Assembly: GCF_001649575.2 (NCBI RefSeq)
Contig: NC_051451.1
Span: 22,703,329-22,767,328, forward strand
DNA from: Kryptolebias marmoratus
Lineage: Eukaryota; Chordata; Actinopteri; Cyprinodontiformes; Rivulidae
Direction of reading: 5' to 3'
DNA: 64,000 bases
Shown: one piece after another, positions 26,218-37,996 of the stretch
Position numbering within the stretch: position 1 is the first letter of the stretch
Layout of the letters: each line of letters opens with the position of its first letter
Program-made: the position numbers and the translations under genes
The notes under the pieces: generated by a model
What the model was told of the DNA's origin: nothing
Database searches by the model: none
The model's input: the letters and a program-made list of their open reading frames with translations, nothing else

Positions 26218-26339
26218 CTGATGGAGGTCTTTACATACTGAGCTGGAACTGCATAAGCTGTTGATGCAGTCATCAATGTCTTCTTCACATCTCAGCCCAG
26301 CATAACCAGGACTGCAAAGGCAGTAAAATCCATCTACAA
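26218..26339 (-). CDS. eys: EYS exon E18: EGF end plus EGF start, phase shift
   Basis: The exon is 122 nt, phase 1 in and phase 0 out. VVDGFYCLCSPGYAGLRC closes the E17 domain and DIDDC opens a calcium-binding EGF with a degenerate serine-rich C2-C3 loop (CSSSSVC), ending DLHQ. It closes the run of frame-neutral exons E7-E17: skipping E18 alone would break the frame. The Val-Asp-Gly-Phe tract and following Gly-Tyr-Xaa-Gly match my memory of human EYS. Confidence 0.94.
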
Positions 26340-28888
26340 CTGGAACGAAGATTAGTTGGACAGTTGCAGCCACTTGCATCATAAAAATAATTCATATCTC
26401 GGTGGGTCCTATATCTCTACAAAGGTAAGTGCTGATTATGAGCATAAAGCACAATCACCATTGTGGCTCCATTTTTAATGGCTTTGACCTTTAAATAAAC
26501 ACCTTCTGCAGTAATAGTAAAGGCTTTGTTGAGAGGTCTCCTACTTATGCATCAATCTGGCAGTCTGGCAGTTTTTTAATACTCTAACCATCTTCAAACA
26601 TATTTCTTTGCAGTGACCATTCAGTCCTACTTTCTGTCACTAGTTTCATTTTCCCCCATGTGTAATTCCCTCCTCCCTTCTCAATGAAAGCTCGGAAACC
26701 ACGCCATTTGTTACCATACTCTTAACGTAATTGCAGGACAAAATGAGAAAAAAAAAAGTAGATCAACACAGAGAGAAGCAATTCCAAAGGTAAGCTCTAT
26801 TTGGATGCTACAAATGAGCCATGTGGCTCATTGTTTTTTTTCCACACAAATCTTTGAATCTCCCATGTCTAATAATCCATTCCCTCCTCTTGTTAATAAT
26901 TAATGATGTTAAAGAGGGATGCATCATTCAGTTTCTCCTGCACAACAGTGGTACAGGCAGCCAGTGACAGAGGTAATTGCAGTTCTTACAGGAGTAAATT
27001 TATTACTTCCCCAGTCAGAGTCCCAGGATTCTTCATTATCCCAAAGATTTACCCCGTAATCTATGCTGTCACTCTGTCTTTTTGCGTGTAGATGCTATTA
27101 CTCTCATTAAATGCTTTAAGCCCTGGGTGGCAGCAGCATTACTCATCTCAGCCACTGTGGCTATGCAGTATTGTCCCTGATGGCTGGCTGGCTGGCTGTT
27201 GCTTAGCACTAGCCAATAGGTCCTAGAGATCTGGCTCATTGACCTTGGGTGACCAGGCTGCATTCAGGATTGGTCAGCACAGCTGGCTGAGGTCTACTGC
27301 AGTACCACAAAAAACAAACAGATAGTAACTAACTACTATCACTGTTTTATCACAGGATGATTAAAGGGAAACACCAGGAGAATGGAAGGTGCAACACTCA
27401 GTCACACAGCTTAAATGTACTTTCCTTAAATGTGTAGTACCAGGAAATTCAATTGCATTTAATAGCACAGATTATTATATAGATTTTTCTTATTTCCCTG
27501 TATAGTACATGTAAAATAAATTCACTCAAATATGCTACAATCACTCAACAATGAGAAACAACTTCTATTGCTACTATTTAGGATTAACCTTTTTATTAAT
27601 TTGAATGACTATTAAATTAAATTTGCGTCACATGAAATAAATTGGGAAAAATTAAATTATCATTACAAGCAATGTAATTTATCATTGTTTATTTAAATTA
27701 AAATGCAACATTTACCCTTAACTGATTTTATTTTATAGTCACATTGTGAAGCTAATCAAGTGTACCCTGTCAAGAATTTTTATGACTGACCTCAGATCAG
27801 CTTCCTTAAAAAAACAAACAAAAACTGGTAACAGTAAGCATAATTATTAACACAGATGCAGGCATTTTATTTCAGTAATGGAGAATAAAATCTAACAGAA
27901 GTAGCAGGAGGCAGTGATTATGTAATATCTTTTACAGTAGGTGTCACCAACCACCGGGCCAAGGACTGGTACTGGTCCATGGATCATTTTGAACTGGGCC
28001 ACACAAAATTAATAAAAACTTCTCCTAAAAAGTCTATATAAATATTTTTAGATACACTGATGTGCCGGTTATTTTATTCAGAAAAATGACCACTTCCATT
28101 CACATGAACAAACCTAGAAACTAATGCTCATTAAAGAAAACATGAAAAAGTAGTAATATCTGTAGAGACAATGGCACAGTCAGAAGAACCAGTGAGCAGA
28201 AAATAAAAGATTGTAGAAAGTTTGAGTGAGATTTTTCAGGTCTTCCTTCCCTTAATTTGTATCCATCTTCTTTGGCTTTGCTTTCATTTCTCTGACTTGT
28301 CTGATTATTTCTACTTGTAAAGATCTTTGTAAAAGTATTATAAATAGTGCTACATAAGTAGGATCTTGACAATCTACATGCTGTAATAACATCTTCCTCT
28401 GAGATTTTACATAAATTACGAGAAGCTGTATCGAGTTTACTACCCTTTTTCTACTCCTAGCACTATTTCTTCCTCTTACCAAATCTCACACTCAGGCCAA
28501 GTGGAAAATGTAAGACCTATTGCTTTTTAGCAGTAAATATTAACATAATCTATAGCCAAGCAACTAATTTACTGTAACCTAAGTAAATGACAGTGCATTA
28601 TCTATTTGAATACTCTCTTCCTGAAATGTTCCAATACAAAGAAAATGTGTCAGAAATACTTGTGCAATATGCTAAAGCATAAAAGCACAAGTGTTTAAAA
28701 GATGCAAGGACTAAACTGTTACTGTGCTGGTTTAGTAAATCAGATTTTTTATGCCCAAAGATGGTTTGTGCAAAACAAAATTACACGTGTGTGTTTATGT
28801 GTGAACGCATGTGTATGAGTGCATGTACTTTCCACTTTTTGGAAGGGCCTGTTTATTAAGAATGTTGCCAACATAAGCTGTTTCTCAC
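26340..28888. other. Intron E17-E18
   Basis: 2.5 kb. It includes a tggc run (27,181-27,197) and a hAT-like terminal segment (27,935-28,060). Nothing else is recognised. Confidence 0.6.
27935..28060. repeat. hAT-like terminal repeat fragment
   Basis: The tract cagtaggtgtcaccaaccac, then gggccaaggactggtactggtccatgg and ctgggccacac, resembles the end of hAT-type fish elements with paired ccggtccgtgg motifs. Only one end is visible. Confidence 0.5.
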
Positions 28889-29086
28889 CATCATAGCAGA
28901 AACCGTGAAAACAGGGACTGGAGCTGCACTCATCCACATTGATTTCACAGCGGGGGCCAGTGAAGCCCCGACGACAGTGACAGCGGAAGCCCGAAGGGAA
29001 ACGGTCCTGATCCAACTCCTCCACACACACTGCACCGTTCTCGCAGGGATTACTGGCCTCACAGGGTAAGAATTCACAATTATGAC
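28889..29086 (-). CDS. eys: EYS exon E17: 1.5-EGF exon
   Basis: A phase 1-1 exon of 198 nt. GHNC closes E16. A non-calcium EGF (PCEASNPC, CENGAVC, then an expanded C3-C4 loop of about 15 residues) is followed by CHCRRGFTGPRC. NVDEC then starts a calcium-binding EGF (CSSSPC, CFHGFC) that continues into E18. The exon is noticeably more GC-rich than its surroundings. The acceptor is attctag and the donor gtgaga. Confidence 0.94.
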
Positions 29087-30821
29087 CTAGAATGAATAAT
29101 AAAAAAAAAAAACATATCACGGGACCAACCAACAAAACAAAATCTCTACCAAATCTCTAAGAATGATCTGACACTTTTCAAATTTTAGATATTGGAGATT
29201 TAATCTTTATCTTGTTTTCACTAATATGTTTTTGCAGATTCTCAGTCATCCAGGACATGGCAAATCTTTAAAGTTTTAAACAAAGCAACTGGACTTCCCT
29301 TTTTGTTTGTTGAAGACATTTCACTTTTCGAAGAGCTTTCACAGTTTACATTTTCACAATTCAGTTTGAATTGAAACAAAAAAAAAAAACGAAAAAGGTG
29401 GTCCAGTTGCTTTGCTTTTTAGGATTATTTCTGTGTAGTGTCAAGATTACAGTAAAGTAAAAGAGTCTTAAAAGTGTGCGGATGGAAATTAATGTATGCT
29501 TCTTACTTGAAAAACGACTAACCTTCATGAATAATGACCTGCAAACATTTTTGTTAGCCCACACGACACTTTGAAGTTTATGAATGCCAAAAATTGTCAC
29601 TGATCATCATCTTAATCATGTGTACAAACATTCCCTTATAGTGACCATGGGTCCTACCTCTGATATTCTCTTAAATAATCAAAGACAAAATAGATAAAGC
29701 ATTCAGTTAAAAAATATTGTGAACGTAGTTCCTTTGCTGTAAAGAAAGAGTAGAATTCAAATGCATCTTTAACGTTGCATAAGGTGATCTCTGATAAAGA
29801 AGCAAACAAAGTTAATTTCTTTAGACTTTTTTTTAGACATTATATAGTTTCCATTATCTTTGACAGTGCATCAAAAAGCGATGACTAACAGAAGTCCTGC
29901 TGATGAACGCAGCAGAGCTTCATTTCTGCATGAAGTTCTACAGTTTTTTAAATTACAGCCCAACACTTAAATCTTTACTTCCAACTGAACTCTTAATTTT
30001 TCTCTAAATGCTGTCAGTGATTCTTTGAAGTGTTTTATTTTAAATTGTTTTTTTTTTCCTTTGTTTTTTTTCCCTAGTAATTATTTCCTCAACCATACTC
30101 CTGTTAAGCTCAAATTTGTGAAGTGCTGTCTTGATTGTTGCCTTTCAAGGAAAGTCTCACAACCAAAAAGCTAATTAGATCTGTCAGAGAGGCCTTCAGG
30201 TTCTAACAAGGGTCCTTCCAGAAAGTGTCATGGAAATGTCAGGCTGGGTAAATGATTTTCATATTTATTAACAATTTTCAGTGTTTCGTTTCTGAGAATC
30301 AAACTGCGAGACTTTTATCAAAGTCCTTTAGACATAATGGCAGACTCTCTCCTCAACAGCATAAATGATGATGCTAATGGCTTGAGGAATTATGCATTTA
30401 TTTTTATACAGTTTCTAGACACTTTTATCTAATGGAATAATGTTTTTTTTTATAATTACCAAACACGAGCAATTATTAAATGTTATTTTGAAAAATACAT
30501 TGAAATAAAGCTTCAGTGCTTTTAGAAAAATAAAACTTCTCATGAGTATTTGCTTCTATTGGTATGCACTGACAATGCTGCACAGAGACACTAATTCTGT
30601 CATTCGACAAAGTGATGAAAGTTGTCACCTGGGTGGCACAAACATCCACCATGGCTTACATCTGCCTAATCACTCAAGTTTTCTTTATTTAACAGGAGAT
30701 GGCAAATAAGGACGTATTCATTTTGTTGCAATGTGTGAAGTGGGTCCAGACAGGTGAAAATAATAGTATGTGAAGTTAATTAACTTTGCTTTTTTGTCCC
30801 CCTTCCCTCAGTGCTCATTAC
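29087..30821. other. Intron E16-E17
   Basis: 1.7 kb. It holds a fold-back element at 29,270-29,423 and T-rich tracts near 30,045-30,075. Confidence 0.6.
29270..29423. repeat. Fold-back element with caaagcaactggac arms
   Basis: The 14-nt arms caaagcaactggac (29,281-29,294) and gtccagttgctttg (29,401-29,414) are exact inverted repeats, with weaker pairing on both sides. The text between them (ttgaagacatttcacttttcg) is a motif I recall from dispersed fish repeats. Confidence 0.65.
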
Positions 30822-30935
30822 CTTTAAATGGAGCCACACACTGGCAGAAGTAATTACCGGGCAGGTCAATGCAAGTTGCTCCATTCTTGCAAGGAGATGA
30901 AGCGCACTCATCAATGTCAAGTCCACATATTGTAC
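30822..30935 (-). CDS. eys: EYS exon E16: calcium-binding EGF cassette, strong EYS signature
   Basis: A phase 1-1 exon of 114 nt. GTIC closes E15. DIDECASSPC carries the calcium-binding and O-glucose consensus, CKNGATC the O-fucose consensus, and GNYFCQCVAPFK is one of the tracts I recall nearly unchanged from human EYS. The acceptor is gtcaaag and the donor gtaatg. Confidence 0.95.
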
Positions 30936-32127
30936 CTTTGACAGAAAGGAGCACAAATTGATAAATATGTTCAAATGAAGGGTGACTCGTGTAAAGCTTT
31001 TGGCAATTAATCTTGTGTTTATGTAACAAAACACCTCAATTTAGATCAGCAGAGAAGCAGAGTATTGTGTATACTGAACTATGGAGTTCTTACCATTGGC
31101 TCAAATCAATTTTTAAGTATAAAACTGTTGTATAATATCTTAGAAATCCAGCACAAACCTGACAAAAATGGATGTATTTTATTGAGAACAAGTTTTTAGC
31201 AAATAACACGCAAACAACACAATTGACAAGTTAATAATTCAGCCTCAGGAGAGATAAATGGTGCTACAATAAATGATAAATTTCCCATGGTACTGCAGCA
31301 CTTAAAATATAATTTCTAAACAGTCGTGGAAAAAACAGTGTTCTTCAACATATTATCTTTATTACAAAAAAGAAGAAAAAAAAGGAAAGAAGCCTAACCA
31401 GTCTGTAATCATGCATCCATAATGCATTCATCTGTTGTGTAAGCATCTTTGAATACATTTGCAATCTTGGTAATGTGGTTCAAATGTGTGCTCTATGAAT
31501 GTATGAAACAACTATAATTGTTTCATACATTCAAACACACAATACATAAAATAGTTCAAAAGCCATTTCTGTTTAAACGCAGTGTGTAACTGTTGCATCT
31601 CTCGTTTAAACTCAAACTGTCTTTGTTTTGTAAAAAATAGAAATCAAATGTTTCTTTTTTTCAGCATCTAAATTTCCCCTCCTTTATTTTAACATTGTTT
31701 TCTTTAACAAATAGGCTCACACAGTGATAAAAACCCATTTTGCCAATGTACCACAGTGCAGGAAAACACGCAAGACACAGCAAGCAATGTTGCTGAGGGA
31801 GAGCAAGTTGGTTGCCTGGTGTTGTTTAGTTGCAGTACATTTAGTCAATTTTTATTTGCCTTGCAGTGCAAGATAAATCCAGTTTATGCAGTATGTCTTT
31901 TATAAAGGAGAATTAAGAGGCTAGGTCAACACCTGAGAGCTGTGGTTGTATTCTCCAAATACTTCTCAAACTATTTTTGCAGTATATCTGTGGATATCTT
32001 GTTGAAAGAAGTCAACAACAGTGCTTTAGTTTGGTAGCAGGAGTCCAACATTTCCAGAAAATCAAAGTATAGCTTATTTATTTTAAAGGAAAAATAACAA
32101 AGAAGTGTAATTAGACCACTCACTAAC
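30936..32127. other. Intron E15-E16
   Basis: 1.2 kb of AT-rich intron. A gaatgtatgaaacaactataattgtttcatacattcaa palindrome lies at about 31,495-31,532. No gene is seen. Confidence 0.6.
31497..31531. repeat. Palindrome atgtatgaaaca / tgtttcatacat
   Basis: The 15-nt arms (gaatgtatgaaacaa and ttgtttcatacattc) are inverted repeats separated by ctata, forming a clean potential hairpin. Function is unknown; it may be a MITE remnant. Confidence 0.7.
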
Positions 32128-32241
32128 CTGTAAAGCCAGGCTTACAGACACATTCAAAGCTGTGAACAAGGTCAACACATGTGGCATCGTGCATACAGGG
32201 AGATGATATGCACTCATCTATATTGACTTCACAGAAGATGC
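32128..32241 (-). CDS. eys: EYS exon E15: calcium-binding EGF cassette
   Basis: A phase 1-1 exon of 114 nt. GIFC closes E14. NIDEC starts a full calcium-binding EGF with CISSPC (O-glucose consensus), CMHDATC (O-fucose consensus), and FECVCKPGFTG. The acceptor is caattacag and the donor GTTAGT. This and the following exons are the most regular EGFs of the window. Confidence 0.94.
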
Positions 32242-34192
32242 CTGTAATTGAAAAGAAACACTGGTTTATTGTTCAAACACTTCTAACTTGGTAAACATTT
32301 TATGACATTGTCGTTTTTTTTAAAAAAGAAGATATTTATATACCTTTATAGTTAAAGAATAAACATTTGATTGGAATTTTTTTTTTATTTTATTGTATGG
32401 GACACTAAAAATAGTACATGCATCATGGAAAGTGAATTATTCTCCCTGTTTGTTTTGGGTGAAAACACAAAGCAGATCTGCAGCACACAGACAAAGCCAC
32501 AAGATGTTTCTTTTCTCATTTTGCACTATCACTGTTTCACACATTTACAGTTTCTGTGAGCGCTAGAGGAGACTGTTACAAAGTGTGAAATGCCAACATG
32601 ATAATGGGGCTTTGAATTACACCAACAGTTCATGTAATTACAGAGTAGTGTTTGTGCTGCTCTTGTAACACTACAAAGGACAGAGCTTGCTTTATAACCC
32701 TACTGCCTTTCCTGTAGACATGGCAAGGTTTGTTTGAAGTAAGTGCTGGCACATTGGCACTGGGATTCTATTTTAGCCCATGTGTACTATTAGCAAGCTT
32801 TGCTTAGTAGTACAGCTTTTATTTCACTTTATCAAATTCTTTACTTCATAATCTACTCCTAGATCATATTTTCTTCCTTCCTTAGATGGGAGTGTTGTTT
32901 ATTGAAGAACTAGACCTTTAGTATTTTTACGCAGTTTCCAAACTCTACACCGTGTGCACAGGCAACAGATGAGTATGGATTCAGACCCACAATTTTTGTA
33001 TACGGCAATTGTTATATTCGGCAATGGACGATGATAATTAAGAGTCCAAAGATGAAGATGATATAATATAAACCAGTAGAGAAAAGAACTGCTATAAGCT
33101 GTTATCATTAGGAATAGTTGGCCGCAGCACCTTGTTAAGATGTACCAATAAAAATAATAATAATAAAAAAAAAAATGTTTTTAATTAGCTGTCAGTTTCT
33201 GGAAGATACTTTCTTTAATCCATGGGTCAATTCAATTCAGTTTGTTTCCATTGTTCCAGTTCACAACAAAAGTTATGCAAAGTAGTAACAAGAAGGAAGT
33301 GTAAAGAAGTAGTCCTGAAATGGCAATTAGGCAGTGGTAACTAAACATTTCAGTTTCTGGAATCTCAGCTAGTTTTGGTTGTATTACACAAACATTGCTA
33401 TTAAGCCAAATAAACACAGGCATTATGACACTGTAAATAGCCTCACCAACAGTTATACCATTTTTGTTCTTTTATGTCCGTTTATGACAATAGCTTTTAT
33501 GACTTGTATAAATTGTGATAAAAAGAGGCAATTAGCAACCATTTAAATTCAATTGATTTCTGGAGATCACCTCAAGGTATTCCATTTTATGTTTCACAAC
33601 CAACAGTGGTGCACTGACCCCAACTTTGGGAACTACCGCATTAGAGAGCCTTGATCTTTATCCAAGTGCTCCACTAAATGATAAGCCAGCAAAAAGCTGA
33701 AGGATTACCAAGTAACATCTTGACCCCTTTTCTCATCTGAATGAAATCCTGTTCTAAACCTGAGCACCCTTCTAAAATGTGGGACCAAAAATAACAGGGA
33801 AGTACAATATATCTATTTGAACAACCTTTAGGAGTTTGTAGTTGCAGAATTTTAACAACAGATAATAATAATAAAAAAACCAAATGAATGGAACATTTTG
33901 GTATTTACAATTATGGCTATATTTGTCAAAACATTTTTCTGGAATGTTTTCCTACCCTGCCTCTTGCACAATAACTGCTGGAGATAGGCACCAGCTGCCA
34001 CGCGATCTTGAACAACAACAACAAAAAAAAAGTATGTTTTTCCTTTTAAAAATCTTTTAATTAGGGGTTAAAATTATTTTTAAAAAACTGATTAATATAC
34101 TACTAACCTACCAAGTTTAGAACCATTTCTGTACCATAATAATACAACATAAGTACACCCTTTTAATTAAAAGAAGTTGCATGATAATAGAT

Positions 34193-34262
34193 AATCCATC
34201 CATCCATCCATTTTCTTTACCCGCTTCTCCTTTCCGGGTCGCAGGGAGCTGAGGCCTATATA
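34193..34262. repeat. tccatccatccattttct / gggtcgcaggg dispersed repeat fragment
   Basis: It reads a tccatcca run, then attttctttacccgcttctcc and gggtcgcagggagctgaggcctat. This order of motifs is common in fish genomes, in my memory as the tail of non-LTR elements. Only about 70 bp remain. Confidence 0.6.
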
Positions 34263-34279
34263 CTGTGATTCACAGGATC

Positions 34280-34960
34280 TGAAAATAATAGGAGTGCACC
34301 AATTCTAGTACCAACCAGCATTGAGTATCTGTCAGATACTGTAAGCTTGTACTAAGTGTTCAAATACCACAGTGCCCAATACCACTTTATGACAGTGTGA
34401 CATTGACCTTTCTGGTGGTAGAGGAGGAGCGATGTCAACTGTGTGGAGGTATTTCAAAGTCAACAATGGTAAGGCAAGAAGAGTGAACTGTGAGTTCTGC
34501 TCAGCAAAGTTGTCAAGAGGGGGAACGAAATCTAGCACTTTCAACACAAGCAATTTGATATAAAAATCCAACAATGCAGAGATTAAAGAGTTTCCTAATA
34601 GCAGAAAACAGCAGCCTGCTGTGTAACGCATACCCTGTCCAGCTGGCAGTTAATGAGGGCCTTTTGACGCAGAGGAGTGAGTGATGCTGTGGCAGTCGTC
34701 TACTTTTGTACTTTTGTCTTAAAAATACTCAGGAGCAGCTCAACCAGCCAATTAAAAGACTCCAACAGGATTTTCAGACCTGCTGGAATAGCACGTTCTA
34801 AATGCTATAGTCTGTTACTGAGCAGCAGAGAGCCCTGGGAATATATGGATCTGAACACAAGCTTCTAGACAATCTCACTACTCACCAATGAGCACTTTTG
34901 GAAAAGATTATTAATGTCCTGGAGCTGTTTGAGAAGGTAACATGGTCCATCCTTAAAAAT
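34280..34960 (+). pseudogene. hAT transposase fossil with BED zinc finger
   Basis: From ATG at 34,432 the plus strand encodes a BED-finger-like start: MSTVWRYFKVNN, then a Cys-Xaa-Xaa-Cys pair (CEFC), SRGGTKSSTFNTSNLI, with a stop at 34,561 where His-Xaa-His residues would follow. Downstream, in shifted frames at about 34,760-34,960, come tracts like CWNST, LEQQRALGIYGSEHKLLDN and VLELFEKVTWS, which resemble the later part of hAT transposases. The catalytic middle is missing. The copy is dead. Confidence 0.8.
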
Positions 34961-35084
34961 AACAGTAAAAACATCTTGAAACTTAAATTTAGGTCTGTAG
35001 TATTTTGAAAAAATAAAACTAACTTGAATAATACAATGTTTACAATATTGTGCACAAAGTGTACATTAATATAATGATTTTTTT

Positions 35085-35085
35085 G

Positions 35086-35122
<37 letters not shown>
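35085..35122. repeat. Compound (AT)n(GT)n microsatellite
   Basis: About 13 AT units run directly into 6 GT units. It is a simple-sequence repeat likely to vary in length between individuals. Confidence 0.9.
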
Positions 35123-35123
<1 letters not shown>

Positions 35124-36721
35124 CAGACAGGTCTTATAAGTTTATGAACAATTTATCTTTACTGGGGTACTACCATAAGGTATCTGCTTTTAGTTTAGTT
35201 TGCAAATTATGTTAAAATATGGAAGTTTCAGTGGGGAGAAGTGCTGCTCTGCCCTCACCCTGAGCTTGTACATTATACATGTACTTTATTCCTCCATACC
35301 AGTAAGAATAACCAGAGCACATTTGGTTTTACTGAATGCTTGTGAAAATAAGCTCACCTTTCGGTTTCAAAATATAATTCACATATATATTGTTTGATAA
35401 AAAAAATACAAACATTATGCTAGTCTAGTTATTTGAAATAAATTATAGTGTGTCACTGCTACTCAAAAATTAAACAATAAAGTAATATTTAATGCTTTTC
35501 TACATATATTATTCAAAATATTTACAGATAACATTTTTCAAATGAGACACAGTTGAGTACTCCCACACTTACATTATTAGCAGAATTTATTTTTTGTCAA
35601 ATTAGTTTCTGTAGCTTATTTTCCACTATAGCAGATTACTAAGAGGCTTCAACATTTATTGGGAACTAATGAAAATGTTCTTTTATTCTTAAAAATGTGC
35701 AGACCAACAGCATACAGAAAGTGTGCCATTATAACCCAAAGGATAAAGAAACATAACTAAAGCCAGACTGAAGCTTGTAAAGGCACTTAAATGCACTTTA
35801 ATTCCAACAATTCAGGGCTGGGAAAGAAAACTCTTGTTCATTGATTTATATATATATAAAAAAACTGATAATTTCGAGCCAGCTCTATTTTGGCAGGTAT
35901 ACATTGATTTAATGTGAAAAACTTAAAGGCTTGAATCTAAACATCCAATACTAAACTTAATAATGTTTATTTTGTTGCATTAATAAGACATGATGATGCA
36001 GTGTGGGATCAAAAGCAGTGATCAACACTCTAAAAAAAGACATCTGAATTGAGTAAACGTGAGCAGTTTGAAAGAATGTCCTTCAATGATCATTGATTTA
36101 TTCCCAACAAATACATTAACTCTAGGTAAGTAATCATTTGCTAAACTCATTATAGGTTAATCTATGTATTTTATAATTCTGGGACATACCTGACAAAAAT
36201 ATCTTAATTTTTATAAAAACCTTTGCAAATAAATGTTCCCTAAACGATATGCTGTACATGGTGTTCACAACAACAAATTATGTCCTGGTTATTATAAATA
36301 ACTGGCAATTGGTTAATAGCAATAATTGAAAAAAACAAACCCAGTAAACTTTGTGTTTTTTTATAATTTAACTACATAGCTTGCTACACTTAACCAGTTA
36401 ACCTGTGTGATGAAAAAGCCCCAGTAAGAAACATAATTCTTTAAATGTTTTTAAGTTTTGACGATATATGCTGCTGCTTTTGTCTTGAACAACTTATTTT
36501 AAACAGTTGTGGTATCAATGACAGCATGCCGAAGTGGCCATGGCAAAGATGGAGGAGAAAACTGTGGCCCCAGATCAGACAGTTATTTATTAATTCATTT
36601 TTTATTACAAACTTTAACTGACTATAATTTCTAGAAGTTGATTTGAAATTTAAAGAATGACTTAGATGTAAGTATTTTTTAATTAAAGTTAAAGTTGCTC
36701 ACAGAAAAAGTTGTCACCAAC

Positions 36722-36835
36722 CTGTTATCCCAGGAGGACACCGACAGCTAAATGAGTCCAGCTCATCCATACAGAAACCTCCGTTTAGGCAAGGCTGACT
36801 CAGACATTCATTCACTTCAATCTCACAGTTATTTC
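36722..36835 (-). CDS. eys: EYS exon E14: single EGF cassette with non-consensus donor
   Basis: A phase 1-1 exon of 114 nt. GNNC closes E13. EVNEC, CLSQPC (O-glucose consensus), CLNGGFC, then FSCRCPPGITG. The acceptor is ctttctcag. The donor reads GTTGGT, departing from consensus at +3 and +4. Frame and domain structure still support this border. Confidence 0.9.
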
Positions 36836-36913
36836 CTGAGAAAGTAGGAAAAAGTGATTGCTTCTTTAAATACAATAGCACTTTAAAATAAAATGAACAC
36901 AGCTCCCACTTAC
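36836..36913. other. Very short intron E13-E14
   Basis: 78 bp with gtaagt donor and ctttctcag acceptor, phase 1. It is near the lower size limit of typical vertebrate introns. Confidence 0.88.
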
Positions 36914-37036
36914 CAATAAATCCTGGAGCACAAAAGCAACTGTAGCCATTCAGAGCATCTTTACAAATACTCAGAATTCCACATGGATCCTCTGCACAGT
37001 TGTCAATGTTTATCTCACAAAACTGGCCTGTTAAGC
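36914..37036 (-). CDS. eys: EYS exon E13: single EGF cassette
   Basis: A phase 1-1 exon of 123 nt. GLTGQFC closes E12. NIDNC opens an EGF with CAEDPC, a C2-C3 segment lacking Asn-Gly (CGILSIC), then NGYSCFCAPGFIG. The acceptor is tttttcag and the donor gtaagt. Only a 78-bp intron separates it from E14, the shortest intron in the window. Confidence 0.92.
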
Positions 37037-37762
37037 CTGAAAAACAGAGAAAATGTTCTGAAGCACGTAACCATTCTGAACAATGGCTCTTAAGAATTTT
37101 ATTTCATTTCATTATAAGAAGTTCCATATCACCTTAAGGAAAAACTATCTCTAGAGTGACCATATTATTATTATTAATATTATTTAGTAGCAGAATGTTG
37201 ATTTAGTAGATTACCTTTATGTTTAGTTAATTATTACCAATGAAAACGATGTTTAAATGTGTGCATATTAGTGATCATAAAGAAAACTTATGTGTAAGCA
37301 CCATAACAACCTATAATTTTACATGCACACAAGTATAACTAAAACCATAACACTTAAATATTGTGAGAAAACATTTTTTTAGTTGGCAGAAATCTAATTG
37401 CTATATTTAAAATAGCATTCTGAATGTATTACTCCCAAAATGTAAAGTAGCATGTATTTTCTTGTATGTTCCATTGATAGTAAACTACTATTTTGATAAA
37501 ACTCCAATGCACAGACATCCTACGCATCATCACTGCTTTGAAGTCGGCTCACATCCTGATGAGCTGAGCACCGACTTGCACAATGCATAAAGGCTGTAAC
37601 GCTGTAACGTGTTGTTGCTTAAGGCCAAAGAGATTAGACTCCTACAGAGAAGAAAGCTGAACAAGTGAAAGCATCAGCTGGAAGTGTGTCTGCTTATGTA
37701 CATGCTTCAGTTTGGAGGAATGCCTCTGTCAGAAACAAGCTGGAGCTGAAGGCTGAACCTAC
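37037..37762. other. Intron E12-E13
   Basis: 726 bp of AT-rich intron, with an att run near 37,168-37,185. Nothing else is seen. Confidence 0.6.
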
Positions 37763-37996
37763 CTGGTAAACAATCGCATTTGAACCCTCCTGACAAATTC
37801 TCACACACCGAACCGTGTTGACAAAGGCCATCAACACAGTGGTTTAGACGGGTTTTGCAGTGTGTTCCAGTGTAGCCATGATGACACAAACATCTGTAAG
37901 TACTTTCCAGCTCTTCACAGAAAATAGTCCCTTCAGGGTCGCATGGATTTGACACACACTGGCTCAGAGACGAGGAGCAGTCTTTGCCTTGGTCTC
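37763..37996 (-). CDS. eys: EYS exon E12: double-EGF exon
   Basis: A phase 1-1 exon of 234 nt holding two EGF units. After GDQGKDC comes SQCVSNPC (O-glucose consensus), an atypical CDPEGTIFC loop, and YRCLCHHGYTGTHC. The second is NHCVDGLCQHGSVC with an Asn-Leu-Ser sequon and CDCLPG. Neither domain has a full calcium-binding motif. The acceptor is ttccag and the donor gtaggt. The doubled length suggests loss of an ancestral intron or an older two-domain exon. Confidence 0.92.

Larger units (their letters stand above)
32242..36721. other. Intron E14-E15
   Basis: 4.5 kb. It holds a hAT transposase fossil (34,280-34,960), a short teleost-type dispersed repeat (34,193-34,262) and an AT/GT microsatellite (35,085-35,122). 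Confidence 0.6.

Noticed and set aside
30822..30935. Direct E16-E18 splicing, as the two could be joined in frame
   Set aside because: E17 lies between them with good borders and full EGF content, and including it gives regular cysteine spacing. Skipping is possible but not the main reading.
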